A stretch of 22,715 bases of DNA from Chloroflexota bacterium. GTDB taxonomy: Bacteria; Chloroflexota; Dormibacteria; Dormibacterales; Dormibacteraceae. The notes under the pieces are model-generated. The model had not been told where the DNA came from. It saw only the letters and a list, made by a program, of their open reading frames with translations, and did not search any database. Position numbers and translations under genes: made by a program. The stretch is from contig VBJR01000355.1 in the NCBI GenBank assembly GCA_005880175.1, forward strand, positions 1-22,715, written 5' to 3'. Shown here piece by piece: positions 1 through 6,230 of the stretch. The first letter of the stretch is position 1; every line of letters begins with the position of its first letter.

Positions 1-762
1 AACGCCAGCCCCGAGCGCGACGTCGCGCTGAGCCCGACCCTGGCGGCCGCGCTGGGCGTGGCGCTCCGCGCCGCCCGGCTCTCGGACGGCGCCGTGGACC
101 CCACGGTCGGGAGCGCCGTCATCGCGGCCGGCTACGACCGCGACTTCGCCCTCGTGGCGCCCGACGGCGGGGCCGTGCCTCTGGCGGCCCGTCCGGTGCC
201 GGGCTGGCGCACGATCGCGTTCGACCCGGGCCGGCGGACCGTCCGCCTCCCGGCGGGCGTGCGAGTGGACCTGGGCGCGACCGCCAAGGCGCTGGCGGCC
301 GACCTGGCCGCCGATGCCGCCCTGCGCGCGGCCGGCGGCGGCGTGCTGGTCAGCCTGGGCGGCGACGTCGCGATGCGCGGCGAGGCGCCGGCCGGCGGCT
401 GGCGCGTCCAGGTCGGCGAGGACAGCACCGCGCCCCTCGCGGCGGGCGCCGAGGCGGTCCGCGCCGCGGCCGGCGGGGTGGCCACGTCGAGCACGACCGT
501 GCGCCGGTGGCGCCGGGGCGGCGCCACCCTGCACCACCTGATCGATCCCCGCACGGGCCTGCCCGCCGGCGGGCCCTGGCGCACCGTGACCACCGCGGCG
601 GCGACGTGCGTGGACGCGAACGTCGCGGCCACGGCGGCCATCGTCATGGGCGCGGCCGCGCCGGCCTGGCTGGCAGCGGCCGGCGTCCCGGCCCGGCTGG
701 TCGACCGCGCCGGCCGCGTCGTGCGCGTGGCCGGCTGGCCCGAGGCGGGAGCGGACCGGTGA
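1..762 (+). CDS. apbE: FAD:protein FMN transferase, ApbE family (5' end outside window)
   Basis: The ApbE family transfers FMN from FAD onto a Ser/Thr of partner proteins, usually outside the cytoplasmic membrane. The reading frame is open from base 1, so the N-terminus is missing and 253 residues are visible. Family motifs appear in order: DGAVDPTVG near residue 30, VDLGATAKALAAD near residue 89 (the usual DLG-IAKG region), VLVSLGGDVAMRG near residue 115, and HHLIDPRTGLPAGG near residue 178, followed by TTAAATCVDAN. The frame ends in GTGA, whose GTG starts the next gene, so translation is probably coupled. The neighbours (haem membrane protein, NuoF-like protein, ferredoxin) fit the known association of ApbE with flavin-based transmembrane electron transfer. 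The FMN-binding substrate protein is not in the window and may be encoded just upstream. The family call is firm; the partner is inferred. Confidence 0.93.
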   Translation, partial: NASPERDVALSPTLAAALGVALRAARLSDGAVDPTVGSAVIAAGYDRDFALVAPDGGAVPLAARPVPGWRTIAFDPGRRTVRLPAGVRVDLGATAKALAADLAADAALRAAGGGVLVSLGGDVAMRGEAPAGGWRVQVGEDSTAPLAAGAEAVRAAAGGVATSSTTVRRWRRGGATLHHLIDPRTGLPAGGPWRTVTTAAATCVDANVAATAAIVMGAAAPAWLAAAGVPARLVDRAGRVVRVAGWPEAGADR

Positions 763-1346
763 ACGACACCCTGCTCTGGTACACGACGCGCGGTGCGGGC
801 GCCGTCAGCCTGCTGCTGCTCTCGGCCGTGGTGGCCCTGGGCGTCCTGAGCGCCGTCCGCTTCGAGGCGCCCGGCTGGCCGCGGTTCCTGACGGCCGCGT
901 TCCACCGCAACCTGTCCCTGACGGCCGTGGTGTTCCTGGCGCTGCACGTCGTCACGGCGGTGACCGACCCGTTCGCCCACCTGGGCCTGACCGTGGCGCT
1001 GGTGCCGTTCACGTCGTGGTACCGGGCGCTCTGGATGGGGCTGGGGACGATCGCGATGGAGCTGATCGCCGCGGTCGCGGTGACGAGCCTGCTCCGGCGC
1101 TGGCTCGGGCACGCGGCCTGGCGCGCGGTGCACTGGCTGGCGTACGCCGCGTGGCCGGTGGCGCTGGTCCACGGCATCGGCGCCGGCACCGACGGGACCG
1201 CTGACTGGATGCTGGCGATCGACCTCTTCAGCGCCGGCGCGGTGGTCAACGCGGTGGTGGGGCGATTGCTGGGGCCCCGCCCGGACCGGATGGCCGACGC
1301 CCGCGCCCGCTTCCGGGCGACCGTGCGGCGGGAGGTGACGCGATGA
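759..1346 (+). CDS. Ferric reductase-like transmembrane haem protein
   Basis: A 195-residue protein made mostly of hydrophobic segments (about residues 13-33, 52-70, 80-113, 124-142 and 150-165), matching the ferric reductase-like transmembrane domain (FRD/MsrQ type). Paired histidines that could hold two b-haems are visible: H49 and H63 in the second segment, and H125 and H138 in a later segment, with a further H118. There is no attached FAD/NAD domain, so reducing power must come from other proteins. The NuoF-like protein and ferredoxin encoded next are the natural candidates. The start is the GTG overlapping the apbE stop (GTGA). The stop overlaps the next ATG (ATGA). The likely role is passing electrons across the membrane towards flavinylated or other extracytoplasmic acceptors. 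The fold is well supported; direction and substrate are inferred. Confidence 0.85.
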   Translation: MNDTLLWYTTRGAGAVSLLLLSAVVALGVLSAVRFEAPGWPRFLTAAFHRNLSLTAVVFLALHVVTAVTDPFAHLGLTVALVPFTSWYRALWMGLGTIAMELIAAVAVTSLLRRWLGHAAWRAVHWLAYAAWPVALVHGIGAGTDGTADWMLAIDLFSAGAVVNAVVGRLLGPRPDRMADARARFRATVRREVTR

Positions 1347-2509
1347 ACCTGTTCGACGGCCCGGACCCGCGCGCCGGCGCGGAGTCGCTGGCCGACCACG
1401 AGCGGCGCCTGGGCCCGCTGCCGCCGGCCCGCGCCGGCCTGATCGAGGCCATCGAGCGGAGCGGGCTGCTCGGGCGGGGCGGCGCCTCGTTCCCCGTCGG
1501 CGCGAAGTGGCGGTCGGTCGCCGGGCGGTCCGGCGGCCCCGCGGTGGTGCTCGCCAACGGCGCCGAGGGCGAGCCGCTCAGCCGCAAGGACCAGCTGCTG
1601 ATGTGGGCGCGGCCCCATCTGGTCCTGGACGGCGCCCGGCTGGCCGCCGACGCGGTGGGCGCCGACCGCGTCCTCCTGTACGTCGGTGAGGAGCACCGCT
1701 CGGCTGCCGGCGCGCTGGCGCGGGCGCTGGCCGAGCGGCCCGCCGCCCAGCGGCGCGGGTTCGCGATGGTCGCCGCGCCCGCCCGCTACGTGGCCGGCGA
1801 GGAGAGCGCGGCCGTCCACCTCGTCAACGACGGCGTGGCCGTCCCCACCGCGACGCCGCCGCGCCCGTACGAACGCGGGGTGGAGGGCCGGCCGACGCTG
1901 GTCCAGAACGTGGAGTCGCTGGCCCACGCCGCGCTCGTGGCGCGCGGGGGCGGGGCGGGCACGGTGCTGCTGACGGTCGCCGGCGCGGTCCAGCGGCCCG
2001 GCGTCGTGGAGGTGCCCGCCGGCACCACGGTCGGCGAGGCCGTCGGCCGGGCCGGCGGCGCGTCCGCCTCGCCGCGCGCCGTGCTGGTCGGCGGCTACTT
2101 CGGCGCCTGGCTGGAGGTGGGCGAGGCCTGGCGCCTCCCGCTCGACCCGGCCGCCCTGCGCGCGGCCGGCGGCTCGCTGGGCTGCGGCGTGGTGTCCGTG
2201 CTGCCGGCGAGCGCCTCGCCTGTCGAGGAGACCGCCCGCATCATGCGGACGCTGGCCGCCGAGAGCGCGGCCCAGTGTGGGCCCTGCTTCTTCGGGCTGC
2301 GCGCGCTCGCCGACGCGTGCGGCCGCCTGGCGGCGCGGCGGCCCGAGCCGGACGACCTGCTCCGGCTCGGGCGGTGGTCGGCGGAGGTGCGGGGGCGGGG
2401 CGCGTGCCGGCACCCGGACGGCGCGGCCGGCTTCCTGCAGTCGGCGCTGCGCGTCTTCGCGTACGAGTTCGCGGCGGCCGGCGGCGCCGGACGGAGGGCG
2501 GCGGCATGA
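1343..2509 (+). CDS. NuoF-like flavoprotein with SLBB domain and C-terminal Fe-S motif
   Basis: A 388-residue relative of the NADH-binding subunit of complex I (NuoF/HoxF/RnfC-like). The FMN/NAD-binding loop is seen as LLGRGGASFPVGAKW (residues 43-57) with ANGAEGEPLSRKD (71-83), and the region around PARYVAGEESA follows. An SLBB domain occupies about residues 205-260 (VAGAVQRPGVVEVPAGTTV). The C-terminal Fe-S region has C312 and C315 (QCGPC) and C355 (GACRHPDG). Classical NuoF has four cysteines, C-x2-C-x2-C-x~40-C. Here the first position is alanine (SAAQC), so only three ligands remain. It overlaps both neighbours by 4 bp. It probably moves electrons between NAD(P)H or ferredoxin and the haem membrane protein. 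Being free of NuoE/NuoG partners argues against it being part of complex I. Whether it binds NADH is unproven. Confidence 0.88.
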   Translation: MNLFDGPDPRAGAESLADHERRLGPLPPARAGLIEAIERSGLLGRGGASFPVGAKWRSVAGRSGGPAVVLANGAEGEPLSRKDQLLMWARPHLVLDGARLAADAVGADRVLLYVGEEHRSAAGALARALAERPAAQRRGFAMVAAPARYVAGEESAAVHLVNDGVAVPTATPPRPYERGVEGRPTLVQNVESLAHAALVARGGGAGTVLLTVAGAVQRPGVVEVPAGTTVGEAVGRAGGASASPRAVLVGGYFGAWLEVGEAWRLPLDPAALRAAGGSLGCGVVSVLPASASPVEETARIMRTLAAESAAQCGPCFFGLRALADACGRLAARRPEPDDLLRLGRWSAEVRGRGACRHPDGAAGFLQSALRVFAYEFAAAGGAGRRAAA

Positions 2510-2745
2510 CCATCTCGATCGATCGCACCCGCTGCGCCGGACACGGCCTCTGCGCCGAGCTGCTGCCGGAGCTGATCCGGCTGGACGACTGGGGCTACCC
2601 GATCATCCAGCCCGGGCCCGTGCCCGAGCCCCTGGCCGCCCACGCCCGGCGCGCCGTGGCCGCCTGCCCGGCGCTCGCCCTGCGGCTCTCACAGCAGACT
2701 CCCAGGTTCGATTCAGGAACCTCACAGCGGCCGAGTCGAAGATGA
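2506..2745 (+). CDS. Small single-cluster ferredoxin
   Basis: A 79-residue ferredoxin of the actinobacterial [3Fe-4S]/[4Fe-4S] type. The cluster motif is C10-A-G-H13-G-L-C16, with the third cysteine at C54-P55. Position 13, where a fourth ligand would sit, is histidine, so either a [3Fe-4S] cluster or a His-ligated [4Fe-4S] cluster is expected. The conserved block LLPELIRLDDWGYP lies between. The start ATG overlaps the previous stop (ATGA), so it is co-translated with the NuoF-like protein and probably exchanges electrons with it. The last ~18 residues (after ALRL) look unlike ferredoxin. They coincide with four 11-bp-spaced heptamers, so this tail appears shaped by an operator lying inside the coding end. 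Confidence 0.88.
   Translation: MTISIDRTRCAGHGLCAELLPELIRLDDWGYPIIQPGPVPEPLAAHARRAVAACPALALRLSQQTPRFDSGTSQRPSRR
2688..2727 (+). promoter_or_regulatory. Operator: four heptamers at 11-bp period upstream of the response regulator
   Basis: Heptamers start at 2688 (CTCACAG), 2699 (CTCCCAG), 2710 (GATTCAG) and 2721 (CTCACAG), each separated by 4 bp, giving an exact 11-bp period on one face of the helix. This is the usual layout of tandem half-sites for OmpR/PhoB-family regulators. The array ends 22 bp before the response regulator ATG and lies within the ferredoxin 3' coding end. Autoregulation is inferred. Confidence 0.65.
2738..2743 (+). promoter_or_regulatory. Possible -10 element of the response regulator gene
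   Basis: GAAGAT sits 17 bp after the start of the last heptamer and 6 nt before the ATG at 2750. This would give a leaderless or nearly leaderless mRNA. The match to a -10 consensus is weak; the support is the identical geometry at the second operator. Confidence 0.35.
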
Positions 2746-2749
2746 AGGC

Positions 2750-3445
2750 ATGGCCGACAACGGAACCCGGGTGCTGGTGGTGGACGACGAGGCGAGCATC
2801 ACCGACCTGGTCGCGCTCGCCCTTCGCTACGAGGGGTTCACGGTCGAGAAGGCCGCCACGGGCCGCGCGGCGCTCGCCTCGGTCGGCCGGTTCAAGCCCG
2901 ACCTGATCGTGCTCGACGTGATGCTGCCCGACCTCTCGGGCCTGGACGTGCTGCGCCGGCTCTCGGCGGAGGGCCGCCGGGTGCCGGTGATCTTCCTGAC
3001 CGCCCGGGACGCGACCGAGGACAAGGTCCACGGCCTCACGGTCGGCGGCGACGACTACGTGACCAAGCCGTTCAGCATCGAGGAGCTGGTCGCCCGGGTG
3101 CGGGCGGTGCTGCGCCGGCACGGCGACGAGGGCGAGCGCGACAGCAAGCTGACCTTCGCGGACCTGCAGCTCGACGACGACGCCCACGAGGTGCGCCGCG
3201 CCGGCGAGCTGATCGAGCTGACGCCGACCGAGTACCGGCTGCTCCGCTACCTGCTGGCCAACGCCGGGCGCGTGCTCACCCGCAACCAGATCCTGGACCA
3301 CGTGTGGGACTACGACTTCGGCGGCGAGGCGAGCGTGCTGGAGACGTACATCAGCTACGTCCGCCGCAAGGTGGACCGCTTCGACCCGCCGCTGATCCAG
3401 ACGGTCCGCGGGGTCGGGTACGTCCTCCGGACGCCGAGCCGCTGA
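2750..3445 (+). CDS. OmpR/PhoB-family response regulator
   Basis: A 231-residue two-domain regulator. The receiver domain (about 7-120) has the acidic pair D12/D13, phospho-acceptor D56 (LIVLDVMLPDLSG), T84 and K106 (VTKPF), so it should be phosphorylated by the kinase encoded next. The C-terminal winged-helix DNA-binding domain (about 135-230) shows ELTPTEYRLLRYLLANAGRV and the recognition and wing region ending TVRGVGYVLR, typical of OmpR. The ATG lies 4 bp after the ferredoxin stop; AAGG just upstream is close for a Shine-Dalgarno. The gene is followed after 1 nt by its kinase. The 11-bp-spaced heptamers upstream suggest it binds its own promoter, and a matching array precedes the YceI gene. 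The signal is unknown. Confidence 0.95.
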   Translation: MADNGTRVLVVDDEASITDLVALALRYEGFTVEKAATGRAALASVGRFKPDLIVLDVMLPDLSGLDVLRRLSAEGRRVPVIFLTARDATEDKVHGLTVGGDDYVTKPFSIEELVARVRAVLRRHGDEGERDSKLTFADLQLDDDAHEVRRAGELIELTPTEYRLLRYLLANAGRVLTRNQILDHVWDYDFGGEASVLETYISYVRRKVDRFDPPLIQTVRGVGYVLRTPSR

Positions 3446-3446
3446 C

Positions 3447-4871
3447 GTGATGCTGTCGCTCCGGGCCCGCCTCGTGGTCGGCCTGGTGGCGCTCGTGCTC
3501 GCCGGCCTGCTGGTCGCCGACGCGGCGGCGTACCTCAGGCTCGGGGGGCTGCTCCAGGACCGGGTCGACGAGCAGCTCCTCGCCATGCGGCACCAGTCGG
3601 GCGACCTGGGCGGCTTCCCGCGCGGAGGCCCGTACCCGAGCCCCCAGCACGGCGGGCCGCCCGGCGGCTTCGCGACATACGTGGCGCACGTGGACGGCGA
3701 CGGGACCGTGATCGACCAGACGAGCGTCAGCAACCCGCCCACGATCCCGACGCCGCTCAGCGCCGTCCCGACCGACACCCCGATGACGCAGCCCGGCAGC
3801 GGCGGGTCGGCCTGGCGGCTGCTCGTCTCGCCGGACGTCCAGGATGGCGACTACCTGGTCGTGGCCGTCTCCCTCAGCGAGGTGGACAACACCCTGGCCA
3901 CGCTGGTCCAGCAGGACGCGATCATCGGCGCGGCCGTGCTGCTCGCGATGGTCGTCGTCACCCTGCTGATCGTCCGTCTCGGCCTGCGCCCGCTGGAGCG
4001 CATGGGGCAGACGGCGGAGGCGATCGCGGGCGGCGACCTGTCGCGGCGCGTGAGCCCGGCCACGCCCCGGACCGAGATCGGCCGCCTGGGCCTGGCGCTC
4101 AACGGGATGCTGAGCCAGATCGAGTCGGCGTTCGCGGAGCGCACGCAGTCGGAGCAGCGCCTGCGCCGGTTCATCGCCGACGCCTCGCACGAGCTGCGCA
4201 CGCCGCTGACGTCCATCCGGGGCTACGCCGAGCTGCTGCGCCGGGGCGCCGAGCGCTCGCCGGAGGACTCGGAGCTGGCGCGGCGCCGGATCGAGGCGGA
4301 GGCGACCCGGATGAGCGTGCTGGTGGACGACATGCTGCTGCTGGCCCGCCTCGACCAGGGCCGGCCGCTGGAGCGGGAGCCGGTGGACCTGCTGGCGATC
4401 GTGCGGGACGCCCGCGCCGACGCGTCGGCCGTCGCGCCGGGGCGCGACGTGACCCTGGCCGCGCTGGAGCACGTGGTCGTGACGGGCGACGACATGCGGC
4501 TGCGCCAGGTGGTGGGCAACCTGGTGCGCAACGCGCTGGTCTACACGCCGCCGGCGACGCCGATCGAGATCGGGCTGGCCCGCCGGGACGGGCACGCGGT
4601 GCTGACGGTGGCCGACCACGGGCCGGGCCTGCCGCCCGAGATGGCGTCCCGGGTGTTCGAGCCGTTCTACCGCGGCGACACGGGGCGCAGCCGCGACCGC
4701 GGGGGGGCCGGGCTCGGCCTCTCGATCGTGGCGGCGGTGGTGGCGGCGCATCGGGGCGAGGTGCGGGTCCGCCAGACGGCGGGCGGCGGCGCGACGTTCG
4801 AGGTGGACCTGCCGCTGGCCGGCGGGGCCCGGCTCCCGGCGAACTCCCAGACTCCTCCCAGCGGCGGCTGA
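3447..4871 (+). CDS. Membrane sensor histidine kinase
   Basis: A 474-residue kinase. It has a first membrane segment (about 9-29), an extracytoplasmic sensor region of about 125 residues rich in Gly/Pro, a second membrane segment (about 158-177), a HAMP linker (178-232), and a HisKA domain with phospho-acceptor H248 (FIADASHELRTPL). The HATPase domain has the N box (LRQVVGNLVRNAL, N358/N362), G1 (DHGPG) and G2 (GAGLGLSI). It starts with GTG at 3447, one nucleotide after the regulator stop; ATG at 3450 is an equal alternative. It is the cognate partner of the preceding regulator. The sensor region matches no ligand-binding domain I recognise. Its position next to redox genes suggests a redox or envelope cue, which is inference. 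The last codons overlap the operator for the YceI gene. Confidence 0.95.
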   Translation: MMLSLRARLVVGLVALVLAGLLVADAAAYLRLGGLLQDRVDEQLLAMRHQSGDLGGFPRGGPYPSPQHGGPPGGFATYVAHVDGDGTVIDQTSVSNPPTIPTPLSAVPTDTPMTQPGSGGSAWRLLVSPDVQDGDYLVVAVSLSEVDNTLATLVQQDAIIGAAVLLAMVVVTLLIVRLGLRPLERMGQTAEAIAGGDLSRRVSPATPRTEIGRLGLALNGMLSQIESAFAERTQSEQRLRRFIADASHELRTPLTSIRGYAELLRRGAERSPEDSELARRRIEAEATRMSVLVDDMLLLARLDQGRPLEREPVDLLAIVRDARADASAVAPGRDVTLAALEHVVVTGDDMRLRQVVGNLVRNALVYTPPATPIEIGLARRDGHAVLTVADHGPGLPPEMASRVFEPFYRGDTGRSRDRGGAGLGLSIVAAVVAAHRGEVRVRQTAGGGATFEVDLPLAGGARLPANSQTPPSGG

Positions 4872-4872
4872 G
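4833..4872 (+). promoter_or_regulatory. Operator: 11-bp-period heptamers upstream of the YceI gene
   Basis: Heptamers start at 4833 (CTCCCGG), 4844 (CTCCCAG) and 4855 (CTCCCAG), with a degenerate fourth position at 4866 (GGCTGAG). The spacing is exactly 11 bp, as in the array at 2688-2727, and the core is shared. The array lies in the last codons of the kinase gene and ends about 24 bp before the YceI start. It is probably bound by the adjacent response regulator. Confidence 0.6.
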
Positions 4873-4882
4873 CCGGCCCCGG

Positions 4883-4888
4883 CATCCT
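4883..4888 (+). promoter_or_regulatory. Possible -10 element of the YceI gene
   Basis: CATCCT lies 8 nt before the ATG at 4897 and 17 bp after the start of the fourth heptamer position. This is the same operator-to--10 distance as upstream of the response regulator. It implies a leaderless transcript. The consensus match alone is weak. Confidence 0.35.
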
Positions 4889-4896
4889 TGGCGCCC

Positions 4897-5637
4897 ATGA
4901 GAAAGCCGCTCGTCATCGGCTCCGTGCTGGTCGCGGTCGCCATCGTCCTCGGTCTCGGCGGCGCGTATGCCTACTTCTTCAGCGGCCTGCGCTCGGCGCC
5001 GAAGCCGCTGGCGCTCAGCTCCTCGCCCTCGGCGCCGGCGTCCGCCGGGGCCGCCGAGGCCGCCGCGGCCGCCGACACGGGCAGCCTCGCGGGGGCCTGG
5101 AAGGTCGGGTCCGGCTCGCAGGCCGGGTACCGCGTGCGGGAGACGTTCGCCGGGCAGACGGCCGCGCACGACGCCGTGTCCCGGACGTCCACCGTCAGCG
5201 GGTCGCTGACGGTCGCCAGCGCGGCCGGCGGGCTGCAGGCGAGCAGCCTCCAGTTCACGGTCCGGCTCGCCGACCTGCAGAGCCAGGACACGGTGGCGGG
5301 GCTGGACGTCGCCAACCGGGACCGGATCGTGTCGCGCTCGCTGTCGGTGACGCAGTACCCGGACGCGACGTTCCAGGCCTCGTCGGTCCCGGTGCCGGCC
5401 GGCGTCGAGAGCGGCCGGACCGTGACGGTGACGGTGCCCGGCCAGCTCACGGTGCACGGCGTGACGAAGGCGGAGCAGCTGAGCGTCCAGCTCCGGCTGA
5501 GCGGGGCGCAGGTGCAGGCGGCCGGGTCCACGTCGTTCGCGATGACCGACTTCGGCGTGGAGCCGCCGCAGGTCCCGATCACGGTGGTCCAGCCGCAGGT
5601 GACGGTCGAGTTCCAGCTCGTGCTCGTCCGCGGCTGA
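4897..5637 (+). CDS. YceI family protein, N-terminally membrane-anchored
   Basis: A 246-residue protein. Residues 1-30 form a short basic start and one hydrophobic segment (signal anchor or uncleaved signal), followed by an Ala/Ser/Pro-rich linker to about residue 58. The rest is a YceI-type lipocalin-like beta-barrel. Visible hallmarks are an AGYRVRE start strand, LQFTVRLADLQSQD, VTQYPDATFQASSV, and the diagnostic GQLTVHGVTK block. YceI proteins bind isoprenoid or other hydrophobic ligands in the periplasm or outside and often occur near cytochrome b561-type genes, which fits the redox block here. ATG 4897 was preferred over an in-frame TTG at 4888 because it gives a normal signal start and sits 8 nt after a -10-like hexamer. 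Regulation by the adjacent two-component system is suggested by the heptamer array. Confidence 0.88.
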   Translation: MRKPLVIGSVLVAVAIVLGLGGAYAYFFSGLRSAPKPLALSSSPSAPASAGAAEAAAAADTGSLAGAWKVGSGSQAGYRVRETFAGQTAAHDAVSRTSTVSGSLTVASAAGGLQASSLQFTVRLADLQSQDTVAGLDVANRDRIVSRSLSVTQYPDATFQASSVPVPAGVESGRTVTVTVPGQLTVHGVTKAEQLSVQLRLSGAQVQAAGSTSFAMTDFGVEPPQVPITVVQPQVTVEFQLVLVRG

Positions 5638-5654
5638 GCTGGCCCTGATCGTGC

Positions 5655-5660
5655 TTCAAT
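5655..5660 (+). promoter_or_regulatory. -10-like element, leaderless start of the acyltransferase gene
   Basis: TTCAAT matches TATAAT at 4 of 6 positions and lies 8 nt before the ATG at 5669. No Shine-Dalgarno is seen, so a leaderless transcript is likely. No good -35 is evident. Confidence 0.4.
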
Positions 5661-5668
5661 GCGGGCGC

Positions 5669-6133
5669 ATGATTGCTCCCGACGTCAAGCTCGGCGCGAA
5701 CGCCGCCATCCACCACCCCGAGCAGGTCAACCTGTACGGCTGCACGATCGGCGACGACTGCAAGATCGCCTCGTTCGTCGAGGTCCAGCGCGGCGTCACG
5801 ATCGGCGACCGGGTCAAGATCGAGGCGTTCGCGTTCATCCCGACCGGGGTGACGATCGAGGACGACGTCTTCATCGGCCCGCACGCCTGCTTCACGAACG
5901 ACCTGTTCCCGCGCGCCACTGGCGAGGGCGGGACGCTGCTCCAGTCGGGGGAGTGGGAGGTGGTGCCCACGACCGTGCGGCGCGGGGCCTCGATCGGCGC
6001 CAACGCGACGATCGTGTGCGGGGTGACCATCGGCGAGGGCGCGCTGGTCGGCGCGGGCAGCGTGGTGACCCGCGACGTCCCGGCGAACGTGGTGGTGCGC
6101 GGCAACCCGGCCCGGGTCGCGCCGCCGCGGTAG
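5669..6133 (+). CDS. Sugar N-acyltransferase, left-handed beta-helix (WbpD/WlbB/FdtC-like)
   Basis: A 154-residue hexapeptide-repeat acyltransferase. Repeats of the [IVL]-G-x4 type run through most of the chain (CTIGDDCKIASFVEVQRGV, VTIGDRVKIEAFAFIPTGV, VTIEDDVFIGPHACFTNDLFP, then ASIGANATIVCGVTIGEGA). The FIGPHACFTNDLFPR segment is characteristic of enzymes that acylate the 3- or 4-amino group of nucleotide-linked amino sugars (WbpD/WlbB, WxcM N-terminal type). It would use acetyl-CoA to finish a nucleotide-activated diamino or amino sugar for a surface glycan. The aminotransferases that could make its substrate lie 6-10 kb downstream in the same window. ATG 5669 was chosen over GTG 5651 because of the -10-like hexamer and the start of the helix. 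The exact sugar cannot be read from sequence. Confidence 0.85.
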   Translation: MIAPDVKLGANAAIHHPEQVNLYGCTIGDDCKIASFVEVQRGVTIGDRVKIEAFAFIPTGVTIEDDVFIGPHACFTNDLFPRATGEGGTLLQSGEWEVVPTTVRRGASIGANATIVCGVTIGEGALVGAGSVVTRDVPANVVVRGNPARVAPPR

Positions 6134-6218
6134 GCGACCGGGACAGGTGCCCCGGGGGGCCGTGGCCGGCGCCCCACCCCGCCGGGAAGGCCCATTCTCT
6201 TGGGGGGCCGCCGCCACG

Positions 6219-6224
6219 TAGCCT
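6219..6224 (+). promoter_or_regulatory. -10 element TAGCCT, leaderless start of the GT4 gene
   Basis: TAGCCT (TAnnnT type) lies 6 nt before the GTG at 6231. Almost the same string, GTAGCCTCG followed by CTGCG and a start codon, occurs upstream of the divergent lipoprotein gene at 11155. No Shine-Dalgarno is present. Confidence 0.5.
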
Positions 6225-6230
6225 CGCTGC

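Noticed and set aside
644..2413. Long minus-strand open frame opposite the ferric reductase/NuoF-like genes
   Set aside because: It is Arg/Ala/Pro-rich without any domain and lies wholly opposite recognised genes. Such antisense frames stay open because of the high GC content.
6134..6230. GC-rich inverted repeats between the acyltransferase and GT4 genes (CCCA/TGGG with a TTCTCT loop)
   Set aside because: Short 4-bp stem without a T-run; such stems are expected by chance at this GC content.
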